39,236 nucleotides of DNA from Thermoleophilia bacterium (GCA_016649905.1 JAENWU010000012.1:1-39236); one strand, 5' to 3'; numbered from the stretch's first letter, positions 21,608 through 29,915 are shown. Notes: generated from the sequence alone by a model not told the origin. Program-made: numbers and translations.

Positions 21608-22197
21608 GAATTGTACAGGCCGACCTCGGCGGCAGCTTCACCGACCTGCAGTGGGTTATCGACGCCTACGCGCTTTCGCTCGCCGCCCTGGTGCTGACCG
21701 CCGGCTCGCTCGCCGACCGGCTCGGCCGCCGTCGCGTCTTCGCGATCGGGCTGGCGATCTTCTCGATCGCCTCGCTGCTCTGCGCCCTCGCCCCCGACCC
21801 CACCTTCCTCAACCTCGCCCGCGGCCTGCAGGGCATCGGCGGCGCGGTGATGTTCGCGGTCTCCCTCGCCCTCGTCGCCCAGGAGTTCCCCAGCGGCGCC
21901 GAGCGCGGCATGGCGATGGGCATCTACGGCGCCACGATCGGGATCGCCGTCGCGATCGGCCCGCTGGTCGGCGGCCTGCTGACCGACGGCTTCGGCTGGG
22001 AGTCGGTCTTCCTGATCAACGTGCCGATCGGCCTGGCGGCGATCGCCGTCACCTACTGGAAGCTGGCCGAGTCCCGTGATCCCAACGCGACCCGGATCGA
22101 CTGGGGCGGCCTGGTCACGTTCTCGTCGGCGCTGTTCCTGCTGGTGCTGGGACTGGTGCGCGGCAACGAGCCCGAACCGGAGCCGGCCCGCGCCTGA
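21577..22197 (+). pseudogene. Truncated MFS drug exporter (DHA2-type)
   Basis: The frame encodes QADLGGSFTDLQWVIDAYAL, the hallmark loop LADRLGRRRVFAIG and about five further helices typical of 14-helix DHA2 exporters (EmrB/QacA type, about 480-550 residues), but only 206 codons remain. The first helix is missing: the sequence goes from operator DNA straight into the QADLGGS segment, with only a TTG as start. The C-terminal half is lost after LFLLVLGLVRGNE, where an unrelated EPEPEPARA tail and a stop are followed at once by a long palindrome. It is almost certainly non-functional. The MarR gene and operator beside it are intact. Confidence 0.8.
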
Positions 22198-22205
22198 CAG
22201 CGGGT

Positions 22206-22248
22206 GCGGTCGTAGTTGTCTCCGGTATGCGGAGACAACTACGACCGC
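22206..22248. repeat. Intergenic palindrome P1 (19-bp arms)
   Basis: GCGGTCGTAGTTGTCTCCG is followed by the loop GTATG and its exact reverse complement. It lies between the MFS remnant and the fumarylacetoacetase-family gene. No T-tract. It shares GTCGTA and TCTCCGGTAT with palindrome P6. Confidence 0.95.
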
Positions 22249-22280
22249 GACTCGGCGCCGGCTGATCTAGTCTCCCGGCC

Positions 22281-23132
22281 GTGAGATTGGTCAGCTACGA
22301 CGCCGGCGACGGCGCTCGCGCCGGGGTGCTGGAGGACGATCGCGTCGTCGACGCCTGGGCGCTGCTCGGCGAGCCGCACCGCGGCGGGCTGCGGGAGCTG
22401 CTCGCCGCCGACCGGGTGGACGACCTGCGTGGGCGGCTCGGCGACACCGGCGCCCCCTCGCACCCGCTCGCCGCAGTGGCGCTGCTGGCGCCGATCCCGG
22501 ATCCCGACAAGATCGTCTGCATCGGTCTCAACTACCGCAGCCACGCGGAGGAGTTCGAGCTCGAGCTGCCGGCGGCGCCGACGATCTTCGGCAAGTACCG
22601 CAACGCGCTCGCCGCGCCCGGGGCGACGGTGAAGCTGCCGGCCAACAGCACCAAGGTCGACTACGAGGCCGAGGTCGCCTTCGTCGTCGGGCGCCGGGCC
22701 AAGGACGTCGACGAGGCCGGCGCGCTCGACCACATCGCCGGCTACACCCTGCTCAACGACCTCTCCGCTCGCGACCTCCAGTTCCAAACGCCGCAGTGGA
22801 TGGCCGGCAAGGTCTTCGACGGCTCCGCCCCCTGCGGGCCTTGGCTGGTCACCCCCGACGAGGCGGGGCCGGCGGACGCGATCGAGATCGCGCTGACGCT
22901 GAACGGCGAGCGGATGCAGGCGGCCACGACCGACGACCTGATCTTCGGCGTCGCCCACCTGCTCTCCCACCTCTCCGGGCTGATGACGCTGGAGCCCGGC
23001 GACATCGTCTCCACCGGCACCCCCTCGGGGGTCGGCAGCAGCCGCAAGCCGCGGGTCTGGCTCGGCGACGGTGACGAGGTCGTGATCGAGTCCCCCACCC
23101 TGGGCCGGCTCGAGACGACGCTGAAGGCTTGA
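22281..23132 (+). CDS. Fumarylacetoacetate hydrolase (FAH) family enzyme
   Basis: 283 residues from GTG 22281. The N-terminal 70 residues are a small cap domain; the catalytic FAH domain follows: KIVCIGLNYRSHAEEFELE (77-95), the metal ligands Glu129 and Glu131 in DYEAEVAFVVG and Asp160 in TLLNDLSARDLQ, and the end motif GDIVSTGTPSGVG. Enzymes of this family cleave or decarboxylate 2,4-dioxo acids (acylpyruvases, 2-keto-4-pentenoate hydratases, homoprotocatechuate-pathway decarboxylases, oxaloacetate decarboxylases) using Mg or Mn. No pathway genes lie beside it, so the substrate stays open. Palindromes P1 and P2 flank the gene on both sides, so it is probably transcribed alone. Confidence 0.9.
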   Translation: MRLVSYDAGDGARAGVLEDDRVVDAWALLGEPHRGGLRELLAADRVDDLRGRLGDTGAPSHPLAAVALLAPIPDPDKIVCIGLNYRSHAEEFELELPAAPTIFGKYRNALAAPGATVKLPANSTKVDYEAEVAFVVGRRAKDVDEAGALDHIAGYTLLNDLSARDLQFQTPQWMAGKVFDGSAPCGPWLVTPDEAGPADAIEIALTLNGERMQAATTDDLIFGVAHLLSHLSGLMTLEPGDIVSTGTPSGVGSSRKPRVWLGDGDEVVIESPTLGRLETTLKA

Positions 23133-23139
23133 CCCTTAG

Positions 23140-23188
23140 GTCGACGGGCCGATTTGTCGAGCTATAGGCGACAAATCGGCCCGTCGAC
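23140..23188. repeat. Intergenic palindrome P2 (20-bp arms)
   Basis: GTCGACGGGCCGATTTGTCG, a nine-base loop AGCTATAGG, and the exact reverse complement. It sits between the ends of two convergent genes, where it could act as a bidirectional terminator, although no T-tract follows on either strand. Confidence 0.95.
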
Positions 23189-23196
23189 AGAAGAAG

Positions 23197-24432
23197 TTAG
23201 GGCGCCGAGCCGGGGCTGATCTCGTAGCCCTTGGCGGGCAGCGAAGCCGAGAGCGGGCGGCGGGCCGGCGCGGCGCGGCCGCTGGCAGAAGCTCTGGCGC
23301 GGGCCGCGGACCAGCGCACCCGGTACGGGACATAGGCGAGCAGCGCCCGCCAGGTGTCGGTGCCGATCTGGCCGTCGACCGGCATCCCCTTCTCTTCCTG
23401 GAAGGCGCGCACGGCGGCACGGGTCACCTTGCCGAAGATCCCCGTCACCGGCACTTCCTGGCCGGCCGCGATCAGATGCTCCTGCGCCCAGACGACCATG
23501 TCGCCCTTGCTGCCTTTCTTCAGCAGCGGGTGTTCGAAGCTGGGGCGGTAGCCGGTCACCGGTTTGAGGGCGCTGCTGGCGCCGAGCGCCGCCCACTCTT
23601 TGTTGTCGGTCTCCTGCCAGTCCCACCAGCTCGGTGCCAGGCCGCCGAAGCTGGCGGCGAAGCGGCGGAACAGCTTCAGCTGGCCGTTGCCGGGCGCTTC
23701 GTAGGTCTGGCCGAGGGGGTAGATCGGGTGTCCCCAGATGCGGTTGTAGAGGTAGGTGTGCTCGAAGACGGCGCGGACCGAGGTGCTGATCGTCTTCCAG
23801 TACATCTGCGGCTGGCTGAAGCTGGCGCCGCCGGGGCCGAAGAAGACCGAGTAGGGGTAGGACGGGTGGTAGTCGACATAAGGGAAGCCGGCCAGGGAGA
23901 TCGGGTACGTCTCGCCGGCGGCGGCGCGCAGCCTGCTCATGTAGAGGTCGGCGGCGGCGTACTTGCCCTCGTAATCGCCCTCGGCGTCGATCACGAAGCA
24001 GTCGGCACCGCGGGCGACGGAGATTGCCGCGGCCTGGGCCTCGGCGGCGGGCCGGTCGCCGTAGACGAACTGCCAGGCGCAGACGTCGAGGCCGCCGGCG
24101 TGGAGGCGCTGGACCAGCTGCCGGTTGAACTGCGACCAGACGTCGCCGCCGTCGCCGGACTTGACGTAGACGGTGCCGATCCCGGCCGCCTTGGCGCGGG
24201 CGATGATCGTCGGCACGCTGCCGCCCTCCGAGCGCGAGAGGTACCAGATCCACATCCCATGGCGGTCGAACGGCGTGTTGCTGACGACGGGCGCTTCTTC
24301 GACTTCGCCGCCGGCGCCGCCGGTCGTCGGCGCGCCCAGGGATGCCGGCGCCGCCGCGAGGGCGGCCAGCGCGACGAGGGCCCCGAGCAGGGCCAGGGAC
24401 CGGCGTCGCCTCTGAATGCGTGGGTGCCTCAC
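23197..24432 (-). CDS. Secreted protein with a GH25-like barrel-type domain and C-terminal peptidoglycan-binding domain
   Basis: 411 residues from GTG 24432, chosen because AGAGGTGA precedes it and a basic n-region plus signal peptide follows (RRRRSLALLGALVALAALAA). Residues about 55-290 look like a beta/alpha-barrel: GMWIWYLSRSEGG, AKAAGIGTVYVKSGDGGD, AGGLDVCAWQFVYGD, ADCFVIDAEGDYEGK and ISLAGFPYVDYHPSYPY. The DAEGDYEG strand end is where GH25/DUF1906-like proteins carry acidic residues. Residues about 305-363 are a PG_binding_1 domain (GSKGDMVVWAQEHLIAAGQE, then GIFGKVTRAAVRAFQEEKGM). Role inferred: cell-wall-associated hydrolase or binding protein. The barrel assignment is moderate, the binding domain firm. 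Divergent from the polysaccharide deacetylase gene, another cell-wall enzyme. Confidence 0.78.
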   Translation of the reverse strand: MRHPRIQRRRRSLALLGALVALAALAAAPASLGAPTTGGAGGEVEEAPVVSNTPFDRHGMWIWYLSRSEGGSVPTIIARAKAAGIGTVYVKSGDGGDVWSQFNRQLVQRLHAGGLDVCAWQFVYGDRPAAEAQAAAISVARGADCFVIDAEGDYEGKYAAADLYMSRLRAAAGETYPISLAGFPYVDYHPSYPYSVFFGPGGASFSQPQMYWKTISTSVRAVFEHTYLYNRIWGHPIYPLGQTYEAPGNGQLKLFRRFAASFGGLAPSWWDWQETDNKEWAALGASSALKPVTGYRPSFEHPLLKKGSKGDMVVWAQEHLIAAGQEVPVTGIFGKVTRAAVRAFQEEKGMPVDGQIGTDTWRALLAYVPYRVRWSAARARASASGRAAPARRPLSASLPAKGYEISPGSAP

Positions 24433-24521
24433 TTCACCTCTGAACACGGTCGCTGCCTGGGCGCTGCGGAACGCGCCCTTAAGATGGCACCCTGCCGCAC
24501 CCCGCGCCCCGGTACCCGCCA

Positions 24522-25730
24522 ATCCCTCGCTCTCGCAAGATCCTGTGCGCGGCCTCGCTCGCCGCTGCCGCGCTGCTGCTGCTGCCCGGAGCGGCGCTCG
24601 CCAAGCCGGCCGCCGCGCCCGGCAAACGCGCCCCCGGAGCGGCCATGCGCCAGCGCCTGGTCGCCGCGGACCTCTTCCAGGCCGGCCGCGAGCTGGTCTT
24701 CACCGTGCGCACCGCGAAGCCGGTGGCGCTGCGCCGGCTGCAGCCGCGGCCGGACGCGCGGCGGGCATCGTCGCGGTACCTCTGCCTGGGGCTGGGGAAG
24801 CCGTCGGGCGAGGGCTTCGAGCGCCGGCTCTGCCTCGGCGGCAGCCGCGCCCACCACCGGGTCGGGATGGAGTTCGCCGACGACGAGCAGCGGCCGAGCG
24901 GCGGGACCAGCGTTCCCGCGAGCGTGCGGCGCGTGAGCCCCCGCAAGCTTGTCGTCGCTCTCGACCCAGCCGACGCCGGCTTCCGTCCCGGCCGCTGGGG
25001 CTGGCGAGCGCTCGAGAGCCACGGCTGCGAGCTGCGGCGGCGCTGCGCCGAGGCGCTGCCGGCCGCGGGGCGGCGGACCTTCCGCCTGCGGCCGGTCCGC
25101 GCGGTCGGCTGCAGCGGCGGCAGTGCTGGGCTGGTCAGCGCCGGGCCGCGTAACCGTCCCGTCGTCGCCCTCACCTTCGACGACGGCCCCAGCGACTACA
25201 CGCCCGGCTTCCTCCAGGTGCTGCGCGAAAAGGACGCGGTCGGGACCTTCTTCCAGGTAGGCCAGGAGATGCCCGGCCGCGACGAGGTGATGCGGGAAAT
25301 CCTCGCCCAGGGCAGTGAGATCGGCGACCACACGATGAACCACGTCGAATTCCCCGGCCACGCGCAGATCGCCGGCGCCGCCTCGCTGATCGAGGACTAC
25401 ACCCACTTCGAGCCCTGCCTCTTCCGCCCGCCCGGCGGCGCCGTCGACGCCGGCGTGATCGCCACCGCCGGCGGCCTCGGGATGCAGACGATCACCTGGG
25501 ACGTCGACCCCACCGACTGGCAGAACCCGGGCAGCGGCGCCGTCTACTCGCGGATCGTCGACGCCGCCCGGCCCGGCTCGATCATCCTCATGCACGACGG
25601 CGGCGGCCCCCGCGACGGCACCCTGGCGGCGCTGCCGGGAATCATCGACACCCTGCGCGGCCGCGGCTACCGCTTCGCCACCGTCTCCGAGCTGCTCGGC
25701 CACCGTCTGATCTACAAGCCGTACGGGTAG
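24522..25730 (+). CDS. Secreted polysaccharide deacetylase (NodB domain)
   Basis: The NodB domain is complete. Counting from ATG 24645, it has TFDDGP (177-182), the metal histidines in DHTMNH (229 and 233), RPPGG (261-265), TWDVDPTDW (284-292) and the catalytic-His motif ILMHDGGG (His317). It should remove acetyl groups from peptidoglycan or another wall polysaccharide using a divalent metal. ATG 24645 would give no export signal, yet in the same frame just upstream lies a good signal peptide (SRKILCAASLAAAALLLLPG, then AALAKP). No ATG, GTG or TTG precedes it before the TAA at 24479. The coordinate given assumes ATC 24522; CTG 24543 is another option, or a start was lost. Residues 1-165 between signal and catalytic domain have four cysteines and no known family. 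Confidence 0.8.
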   Translation: MPRSRKILCAASLAAAALLLLPGAALAKPAAAPGKRAPGAAMRQRLVAADLFQAGRELVFTVRTAKPVALRRLQPRPDARRASSRYLCLGLGKPSGEGFERRLCLGGSRAHHRVGMEFADDEQRPSGGTSVPASVRRVSPRKLVVALDPADAGFRPGRWGWRALESHGCELRRRCAEALPAAGRRTFRLRPVRAVGCSGGSAGLVSAGPRNRPVVALTFDDGPSDYTPGFLQVLREKDAVGTFFQVGQEMPGRDEVMREILAQGSEIGDHTMNHVEFPGHAQIAGAASLIEDYTHFEPCLFRPPGGAVDAGVIATAGGLGMQTITWDVDPTDWQNPGSGAVYSRIVDAARPGSIILMHDGGGPRDGTLAALPGIIDTLRGRGYRFATVSELLGHRLIYKPYG

Positions 25731-25748
25731 CCGGTCAAGACCGCCGAT

Positions 25749-25771
25749 GCAACCGATCGGCGATCGGTTGC
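25749..25771. repeat. Intergenic palindrome P3 (10-bp arms)
   Basis: GCAACCGATC, GGC, GATCGGTTGC. It lies between the deacetylase stop and the start of the flavin oxidoreductase gene (ATG 25786). An open frame from 25747 runs through it, but the dinucleotide-binding motif begins at ATG 25786, so the palindrome is upstream of the real start. Confidence 0.85.
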
Positions 25772-25785
25772 GTAGGGAACGACCG

Positions 25786-27123
25786 ATGAGAATCGCGATA
25801 GTTGGAACCGGCGTGTCCGGCTTGGTGGCGGCCCACGGGCTGCACCGCGAGCACGAGATCACCGTCTACGAGGCGGGACCGCGGCTCGGCGGCCACACGA
25901 ACACGGTCCGGGTCGCGGGTGAGGACGGCGGAGACCTCTGGATCGACACCGGCTTCATCGTCTTCAACGACCGCAACTACCCCAACTTCGAAGCGCTGCT
26001 GGACGAGCTCGGCGTCGCCGCCCAGCCCTCCCACATGGGCTTCTCGGTCGCCGACGGGCGCGGCCGCTTCGAGTACTCCGGCACCCCCTGGGGACTCTTC
26101 GCCCGCCCCGCCCACCTGCTCAGCCCGAGCTTCCTCGGGATGTTGCGCGACTGGCGCCGCTTCAACCGCGAGGCGCGCGCCCTGATCGTGATGAACGGGA
26201 CCGCGCCCTCGCTCGGCGCCTGGCTCGAGCAGCAGGGCTACTCCCAGCACTTCATCGAGCGCCTGATCGTCCCCCAGGCCTCCGCGGTCTGGTCCGCCGA
26301 CCCGGAGCAGATGTGGAGCTTCCCGGCCAGCTTCATGGCCGAGTTCTTCGAGAACCACGGGATGTACAGCCTGCGCGACCGGCCCAAGTGGCGGACCGTC
26401 GCCGGCGGCTCGGTGCGCTACGTCGAGGCGATCTCGGCGCCTTGGCGCGAGCGAGTGCGGCTGAACACGCCGGTACGCCGGATCGATCGCAACGCCGACG
26501 GCGTCCGGGTCGAGGCCGACGGCTGCGAGAGCGAGCGCTTCGACCAGGTCGTGATCGCGACCCACTCCGACCAGGCGCTGGCGATGCTGTCTGACCCGAG
26601 CGCCGCCGAGCGCCAGGTCCTCGGCGCGATCCCCTACCAGCGCAACGAAGCAGTCCTCCACACCGACACGGCGATGATGCCGCGCCGGCGCCCGATCTGG
26701 TCGAGCTGGAACTTCCACCTCGCCGAGGGGCCGCCGCGCGGCAGCACCGTCACCTACTGGATGAACAACCTGCAGCGGCTGCGCAGCAAGCGCGACTACT
26801 TCGTCACCCTCAACCGCGGCGAGGAAATCGACCCGGCGGCGGTGCTCCAGCGCTTCGAGTACGACCACCCGATCTACACGCGGGAGGGCGTCGCCGCCCA
26901 GGCCCGCCACGCCGAGATCAGCACCAGTGGGCGCCGCACCCACTTCTGCGGCGCCTACTGGGGCTGGGGCTTCCACGAGGACGGCGTCGTCAGCGGCCTG
27001 CGCGTCGCCGACGCGATCGCGGCTGCCGGCCGCCGTCCCCTCGCGTCCCCAGACGTGTCTGAGCTAACGGCCCCCTATGGGACCGGGAACTCAGACACCC
27101 CCGAGGAGGCGTTGGCGGCGTGA
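25786..27123 (+). CDS. FAD/NAD(P)-binding oxidoreductase (amine-oxidase-like) of a lipid-modification operon
   Basis: 445 residues. ATG 25786 starts directly at the Rossmann fold MRIAIVGTGVSGLVAAHGL with the acidic end of strand 2 in EITVYEAGPRLGGHTNTV. The middle carries NYPNFEALLDELGV and FIERLIVPQASAVWSADPEQ; the C-terminal FAD-contact segment is FCGAYWGWGFHEDGVVSGLR. This subfamily is usually found next to DUF1365 and a cyclopropane-fatty-acid-synthase-type methyltransferase, as here, and is thought to oxidise or desaturate methylated phospholipid acyl chains (as proposed for furan or methyl fatty-acid pathways). The last residues are odd: a palindrome (P4) lies inside the coding end, and the stop overlaps the next GTG. 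Confidence 0.87.
   Translation: MRIAIVGTGVSGLVAAHGLHREHEITVYEAGPRLGGHTNTVRVAGEDGGDLWIDTGFIVFNDRNYPNFEALLDELGVAAQPSHMGFSVADGRGRFEYSGTPWGLFARPAHLLSPSFLGMLRDWRRFNREARALIVMNGTAPSLGAWLEQQGYSQHFIERLIVPQASAVWSADPEQMWSFPASFMAEFFENHGMYSLRDRPKWRTVAGGSVRYVEAISAPWRERVRLNTPVRRIDRNADGVRVEADGCESERFDQVVIATHSDQALAMLSDPSAAERQVLGAIPYQRNEAVLHTDTAMMPRRRPIWSSWNFHLAEGPPRGSTVTYWMNNLQRLRSKRDYFVTLNRGEEIDPAAVLQRFEYDHPIYTREGVAAQARHAEISTSGRRTHFCGAYWGWGFHEDGVVSGLRVADAIAAAGRRPLASPDVSELTAPYGTGNSDTPEEALAA
27055..27098. repeat. Palindrome P4, inside the 3' end of the oxidoreductase gene
   Basis: Outer arms GTGTCTGAG and CTCAGACAC pair exactly; the inner part (CGG, CCC, TAT, GGG, CCG) pairs partly. The element is read through as the oxidoreductase's last residues (DVSELTAPYGTGNSDT). 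It is clearly related to P5: same arms, same CCCTATGGG centre. Confidence 0.9.
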
Positions 27124-27899
27124 CCGCGTCGGCCGTTTACGAGGGAACGATTCGGCACCGGCGCTTCGAGCCGATCGATCACGAGTTCGAGTACCGGTTC
27201 TTCCTGATGTACCTCGACCTGGCTGAGCTGCCGGGGGTGCTCGATCCTTTTCCAGGATGGTCGGCGCGGCGCGGCGCCCCGGCGCGCTTCCGCCGTGGCG
27301 ACTTCATGGGCGACCCTGAGCGCCCGCTCGACGCCTGCGCCCGCGACGCGGTCGAGGCCGCGACCGGACAGCGCCCCGCCGGCCCGGTCCGCCTGCTCGC
27401 CGGCCTGCGCTACCTCGGCCACTCCTTCAACCCGGTCAGCTTCTACTACTGCTTCGACGCCGCCGGCGAGCGGGTCGAGGCCGTCGTCGCCGACGTCGAG
27501 AACATCCCCTGGGGGGAGCGCCATGCCTACGTGCTTGCGCGAGGGGGGTCGGCGGGTACGGTGTTGTCCGACGAGCTCGACAAGACTCTTCACGTCTCTC
27601 CCCTGATGGGCATGGATCAGACCTACGCCTTCCGCGCGACCGAACCCGGCGAGCGCCTCGCCGTCCACATCGAGTCGCGCCCCCGCGCCGCCGCCGGCAA
27701 GTCCTTCGACGCCACCCTCAACCTGCGCCGCCGCGAGCTCTCGCGGCCGCTGCTGAACCGCCTGCTCGCCCGCTACCCGGCGATGTCGCTGCAGGTGGTG
27801 GCGAAGATCTACGCGCAGTCGCTGCGCCTGAAGCTGAAGGGCGCCCGCTACTTCCCACACCCGCAGGGAAGCCGCCCGAAAGGGTTCATCTCGCCATGA
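27120..27899 (+). CDS. DUF1365 protein
   Basis: 259 residues from GTG 27120 (GTGA overlap with the upstream stop). The family motif RYLGHSFNPVSFYYCFD (about residues 99-115) is intact, together with YEGTIRHRRFEPIDHEFEYR at the N-terminus, ADVENIPWGERHAYV and the end segment YAQSLRLKLKGARYFPHP. The biochemical function is unknown; the family occurs almost always between an FAD oxidoreductase and a CFA-synthase-type methyltransferase, so a role in modifying membrane acyl chains is inferred. It overlaps the methyltransferase start (ATGA). Confidence 0.93.
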   Translation: MTASAVYEGTIRHRRFEPIDHEFEYRFFLMYLDLAELPGVLDPFPGWSARRGAPARFRRGDFMGDPERPLDACARDAVEAATGQRPAGPVRLLAGLRYLGHSFNPVSFYYCFDAAGERVEAVVADVENIPWGERHAYVLARGGSAGTVLSDELDKTLHVSPLMGMDQTYAFRATEPGERLAVHIESRPRAAAGKSFDATLNLRRRELSRPLLNRLLARYPAMSLQVVAKIYAQSLRLKLKGARYFPHPQGSRPKGFISP

Positions 27900-29086
27900 G
27901 GGACACGCTCTCGCGGGCAGCCGTCGGCACCGTCCTCGGTCGGGTCTCAAGGGGCCAGATCGAGGTGATCGAAGGCGGCCGCAGCCGCTGCTTCGGCCCC
28001 GAAGAATCCGACCTGCGGGCGACGGTGACGATCCACGACCCGGCCGCCTGGCGCGGGCCGCTGCGCGGCAGCGTCGGCCTCGGCGAGACCTACGTCGACG
28101 GCCTCTGGGAGACCGACGACCTCGTCGCCCTGATCCAGATCGCGGCCCGCGAGCTGCGCGAGCTCGACGGCGTCCGCGGCGCGATCGCCCGCCCGCGCGC
28201 CGCCCTACACCGACTGCGCGGGCTCGTCCCCGAGAACACCCGCCACGGCGCCCGCCAGAACATCTCGGCCCACTACGACCTCGGCAACGACCTCTTCGCA
28301 GCCTTCCTCGACGAGCGGATGATGTACTCCTGCGCCTACTACCCCGACGACGGGGCGACGCTCGAGCAGGCTCAGGTCGCCAAGCTCGACCGCATCTGCG
28401 ACCGGCTCGAACTCGGTCCCGACAACCACCTGCTGGAGATCGGCACCGGCTGGGGAGGGCTGGCGATCCACGCCGCCCGCCGCAGCGGCTGCCGGGTGAC
28501 GACGACGACGATCTCCCGCGCCCAACACGAACTGGCGAGCGAGCGGGTGCGCGAGGCCGGGCTCGAGGACCAGGTGACGGTGCTGCTCGAGGACTACCGC
28601 GACCTCGAGGGCCGCTACGACCGACTCGTCTCGGTGGAGATGATCGAGGCGGTCGGCTGGCAGTACTTCGACGAGTACTTCCGCCGCTGCGACCAACTGC
28701 TCACCGACGACGGCGCGATGCTGCTGCAGGCGATCACGATCGATGACCGCATCTACGAGGTCGAGAAGGCGGCCAAGAGCTTCGCCAACACCCACGTCTT
28801 CCCGGGCGGCTGCCTGCCCTCCCTGGGGCTGATCGCCAATAGCCTCAGCCGCGTGACCAACATGCGTCAGGTCTGGATCGACGACATCACCGCCCACTAC
28901 CCGCCGACCTTGGCGAGCTGGCGCGAGCGCTTCTTCGACGCCTGGGACAAGCTCCGCCAAGCGGGCGGCTACGACGAGCGCTTCCGGCGCCTCTGGGACT
29001 TCTACCTGAGCTCCTCGGAGGCCGGCTTCCGCGAGCGGCGGATCGGCGACGTGCAGGCGCTCTTCGCGAAGCCGAAATGGCGTTGA
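27896..29086 (+). CDS. Cyclopropane-fatty-acid-synthase-type SAM methyltransferase
   Basis: 396 residues. The N-terminal lipid-binding part contains NISAHYDLGNDLFAAFLDER and MMYSCAYYPDDGATLEQAQ, as in CFA synthases and mycolic acid methyltransferases. The SAM site is LLEIGTGWGGLAIHAARRSG, followed by TTTTISRAQHELASERV and SVEMIEAVGWQYFDEYFRRC; THVFPGGCLPSLGLI is the usual late motif. It should transfer a methylene or methyl group to unsaturated acyl chains of phospholipids. Together with the two preceding genes it forms a tightly overlapping operon; the product (cyclopropane, methyl-branched or further oxidised fatty acid) cannot be decided from sequence. Confidence 0.93.
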   Translation: MRDTLSRAAVGTVLGRVSRGQIEVIEGGRSRCFGPEESDLRATVTIHDPAAWRGPLRGSVGLGETYVDGLWETDDLVALIQIAARELRELDGVRGAIARPRAALHRLRGLVPENTRHGARQNISAHYDLGNDLFAAFLDERMMYSCAYYPDDGATLEQAQVAKLDRICDRLELGPDNHLLEIGTGWGGLAIHAARRSGCRVTTTTISRAQHELASERVREAGLEDQVTVLLEDYRDLEGRYDRLVSVEMIEAVGWQYFDEYFRRCDQLLTDDGAMLLQAITIDDRIYEVEKAAKSFANTHVFPGGCLPSLGLIANSLSRVTNMRQVWIDDITAHYPPTLASWRERFFDAWDKLRQAGGYDERFRRLWDFYLSSSEAGFRERRIGDVQALFAKPKWR

Positions 29087-29859
29087 GCGAGGCGGGCGGC
29101 GGCGAGCCGCTGCTGCTGATCCACGGCCTCGGCGGCAGCGCCGGGGTCTGGGACCCGGTGCTCGAGCTGCTGGCCGACGAGCGCCAGGTGATCGTTCTCG
29201 AGATACCGGGCTTCGGTGCGGCGGCGCCGCTGCCGGCGGAGATCGAGCCGACCGCCGCGAACATCGCCGCGACGCTGCACGAGCGCTGCCTCGAGCTCGG
29301 CGTCGAGCGCCCGCACGTCGCCGGCAACTCGCTCGGCGGCTGGGTCGGGCTGGAAATGGGACGCGCCGGCTGGGCCGCCTCGGTCACCGCCCTCTCCCCC
29401 GCCGGGCTCTGGCGCGGCCCGCTCGGCGAACGCAAAGGCGACACCCGCCGCTGGGGCCGCCGCCTGCGGCCGCTGATTTCACTGGCGCTCTGGGTGCCGC
29501 CGATCCGGCGGCGAATGCTGGCGACCTTCGCCGCCCGCCCGGAGCGGATCCCGCTCGCCGCCGGCCGCGAGCTGGTGCTCGGCTGGATCGACGCCAGCGG
29601 CTACGACGGCGCCAACCGGGCGATGCGCTCGCAGATCTTCGATCCCAGCGGCTACCCCGACGACGTGCCGGTGACGATCGCCTGGGGCGAACACGACCGC
29701 CTGGTCGGTCCGCCCAAGCCCGGGCGCCGCCCCGCCGGCGGCCGCTTCCTCGTCCTCCCCGGCGTCGGCCACACGCCGATGTGGGACGACCCGGAGCTGG
29801 TCGCGCGGACGCTGCTCGAAGGCAGCGCCCAGCACCAGACGCGCCTCGGACGTGTCTGA
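29077..29859 (+). CDS. Alpha/beta hydrolase
   Basis: 260 residues, overlapping the methyltransferase end by ten bases. Oxyanion-hole motif LLLIHGLGGS (12-21), nucleophile Ser85 in VAGNSLGGW, acid Asp207 in WGEHDRLVG and His232 in PGVGHTPMW make a complete catalytic triad. A cap region lies at about residues 110-185. It is an esterase/lipase-type enzyme; its coupling to the lipid-modification genes suggests an acyl ester substrate. The stop codon lies inside palindrome P5. Confidence 0.88.
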   Translation: MALSEAGGGEPLLLIHGLGGSAGVWDPVLELLADERQVIVLEIPGFGAAAPLPAEIEPTAANIAATLHERCLELGVERPHVAGNSLGGWVGLEMGRAGWAASVTALSPAGLWRGPLGERKGDTRRWGRRLRPLISLALWVPPIRRRMLATFAARPERIPLAAGRELVLGWIDASGYDGANRAMRSQIFDPSGYPDDVPVTIAWGEHDRLVGPPKPGRRPAGGRFLVLPGVGHTPMWDDPELVARTLLEGSAQHQTRLGRV

Positions 29860-29895
29860 GCTTAGGTCCCTATGGGGACCCGTAAGCTCAGACAC
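29852..29895. repeat. Intergenic palindrome P5, providing the hydrolase stop codon
   Basis: GTGTCTGAGCTTA-GGTCCC, loop TATG, then GGGACC-CG-TAAGCTCAGACAC: pairing is complete except for a two-base bulge. The TGA within GTGTCTGAGC is the stop codon of the alpha/beta hydrolase. Same family as P4. Confidence 0.95.
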
Positions 29896-29915
29896 CCCAC
29901 GATGAAGGAGGAGCG

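Noticed and set aside
23476-24936. Plus-strand frame of 486 codons
   Set aside because: Mostly antisense to the peptidoglycan-binding protein and then out of frame with the deacetylase; composition is shadow-like.
24429-25862. Minus-strand frame of 477 codons
   Set aside because: Antisense to the complete NodB domain with all catalytic motifs.
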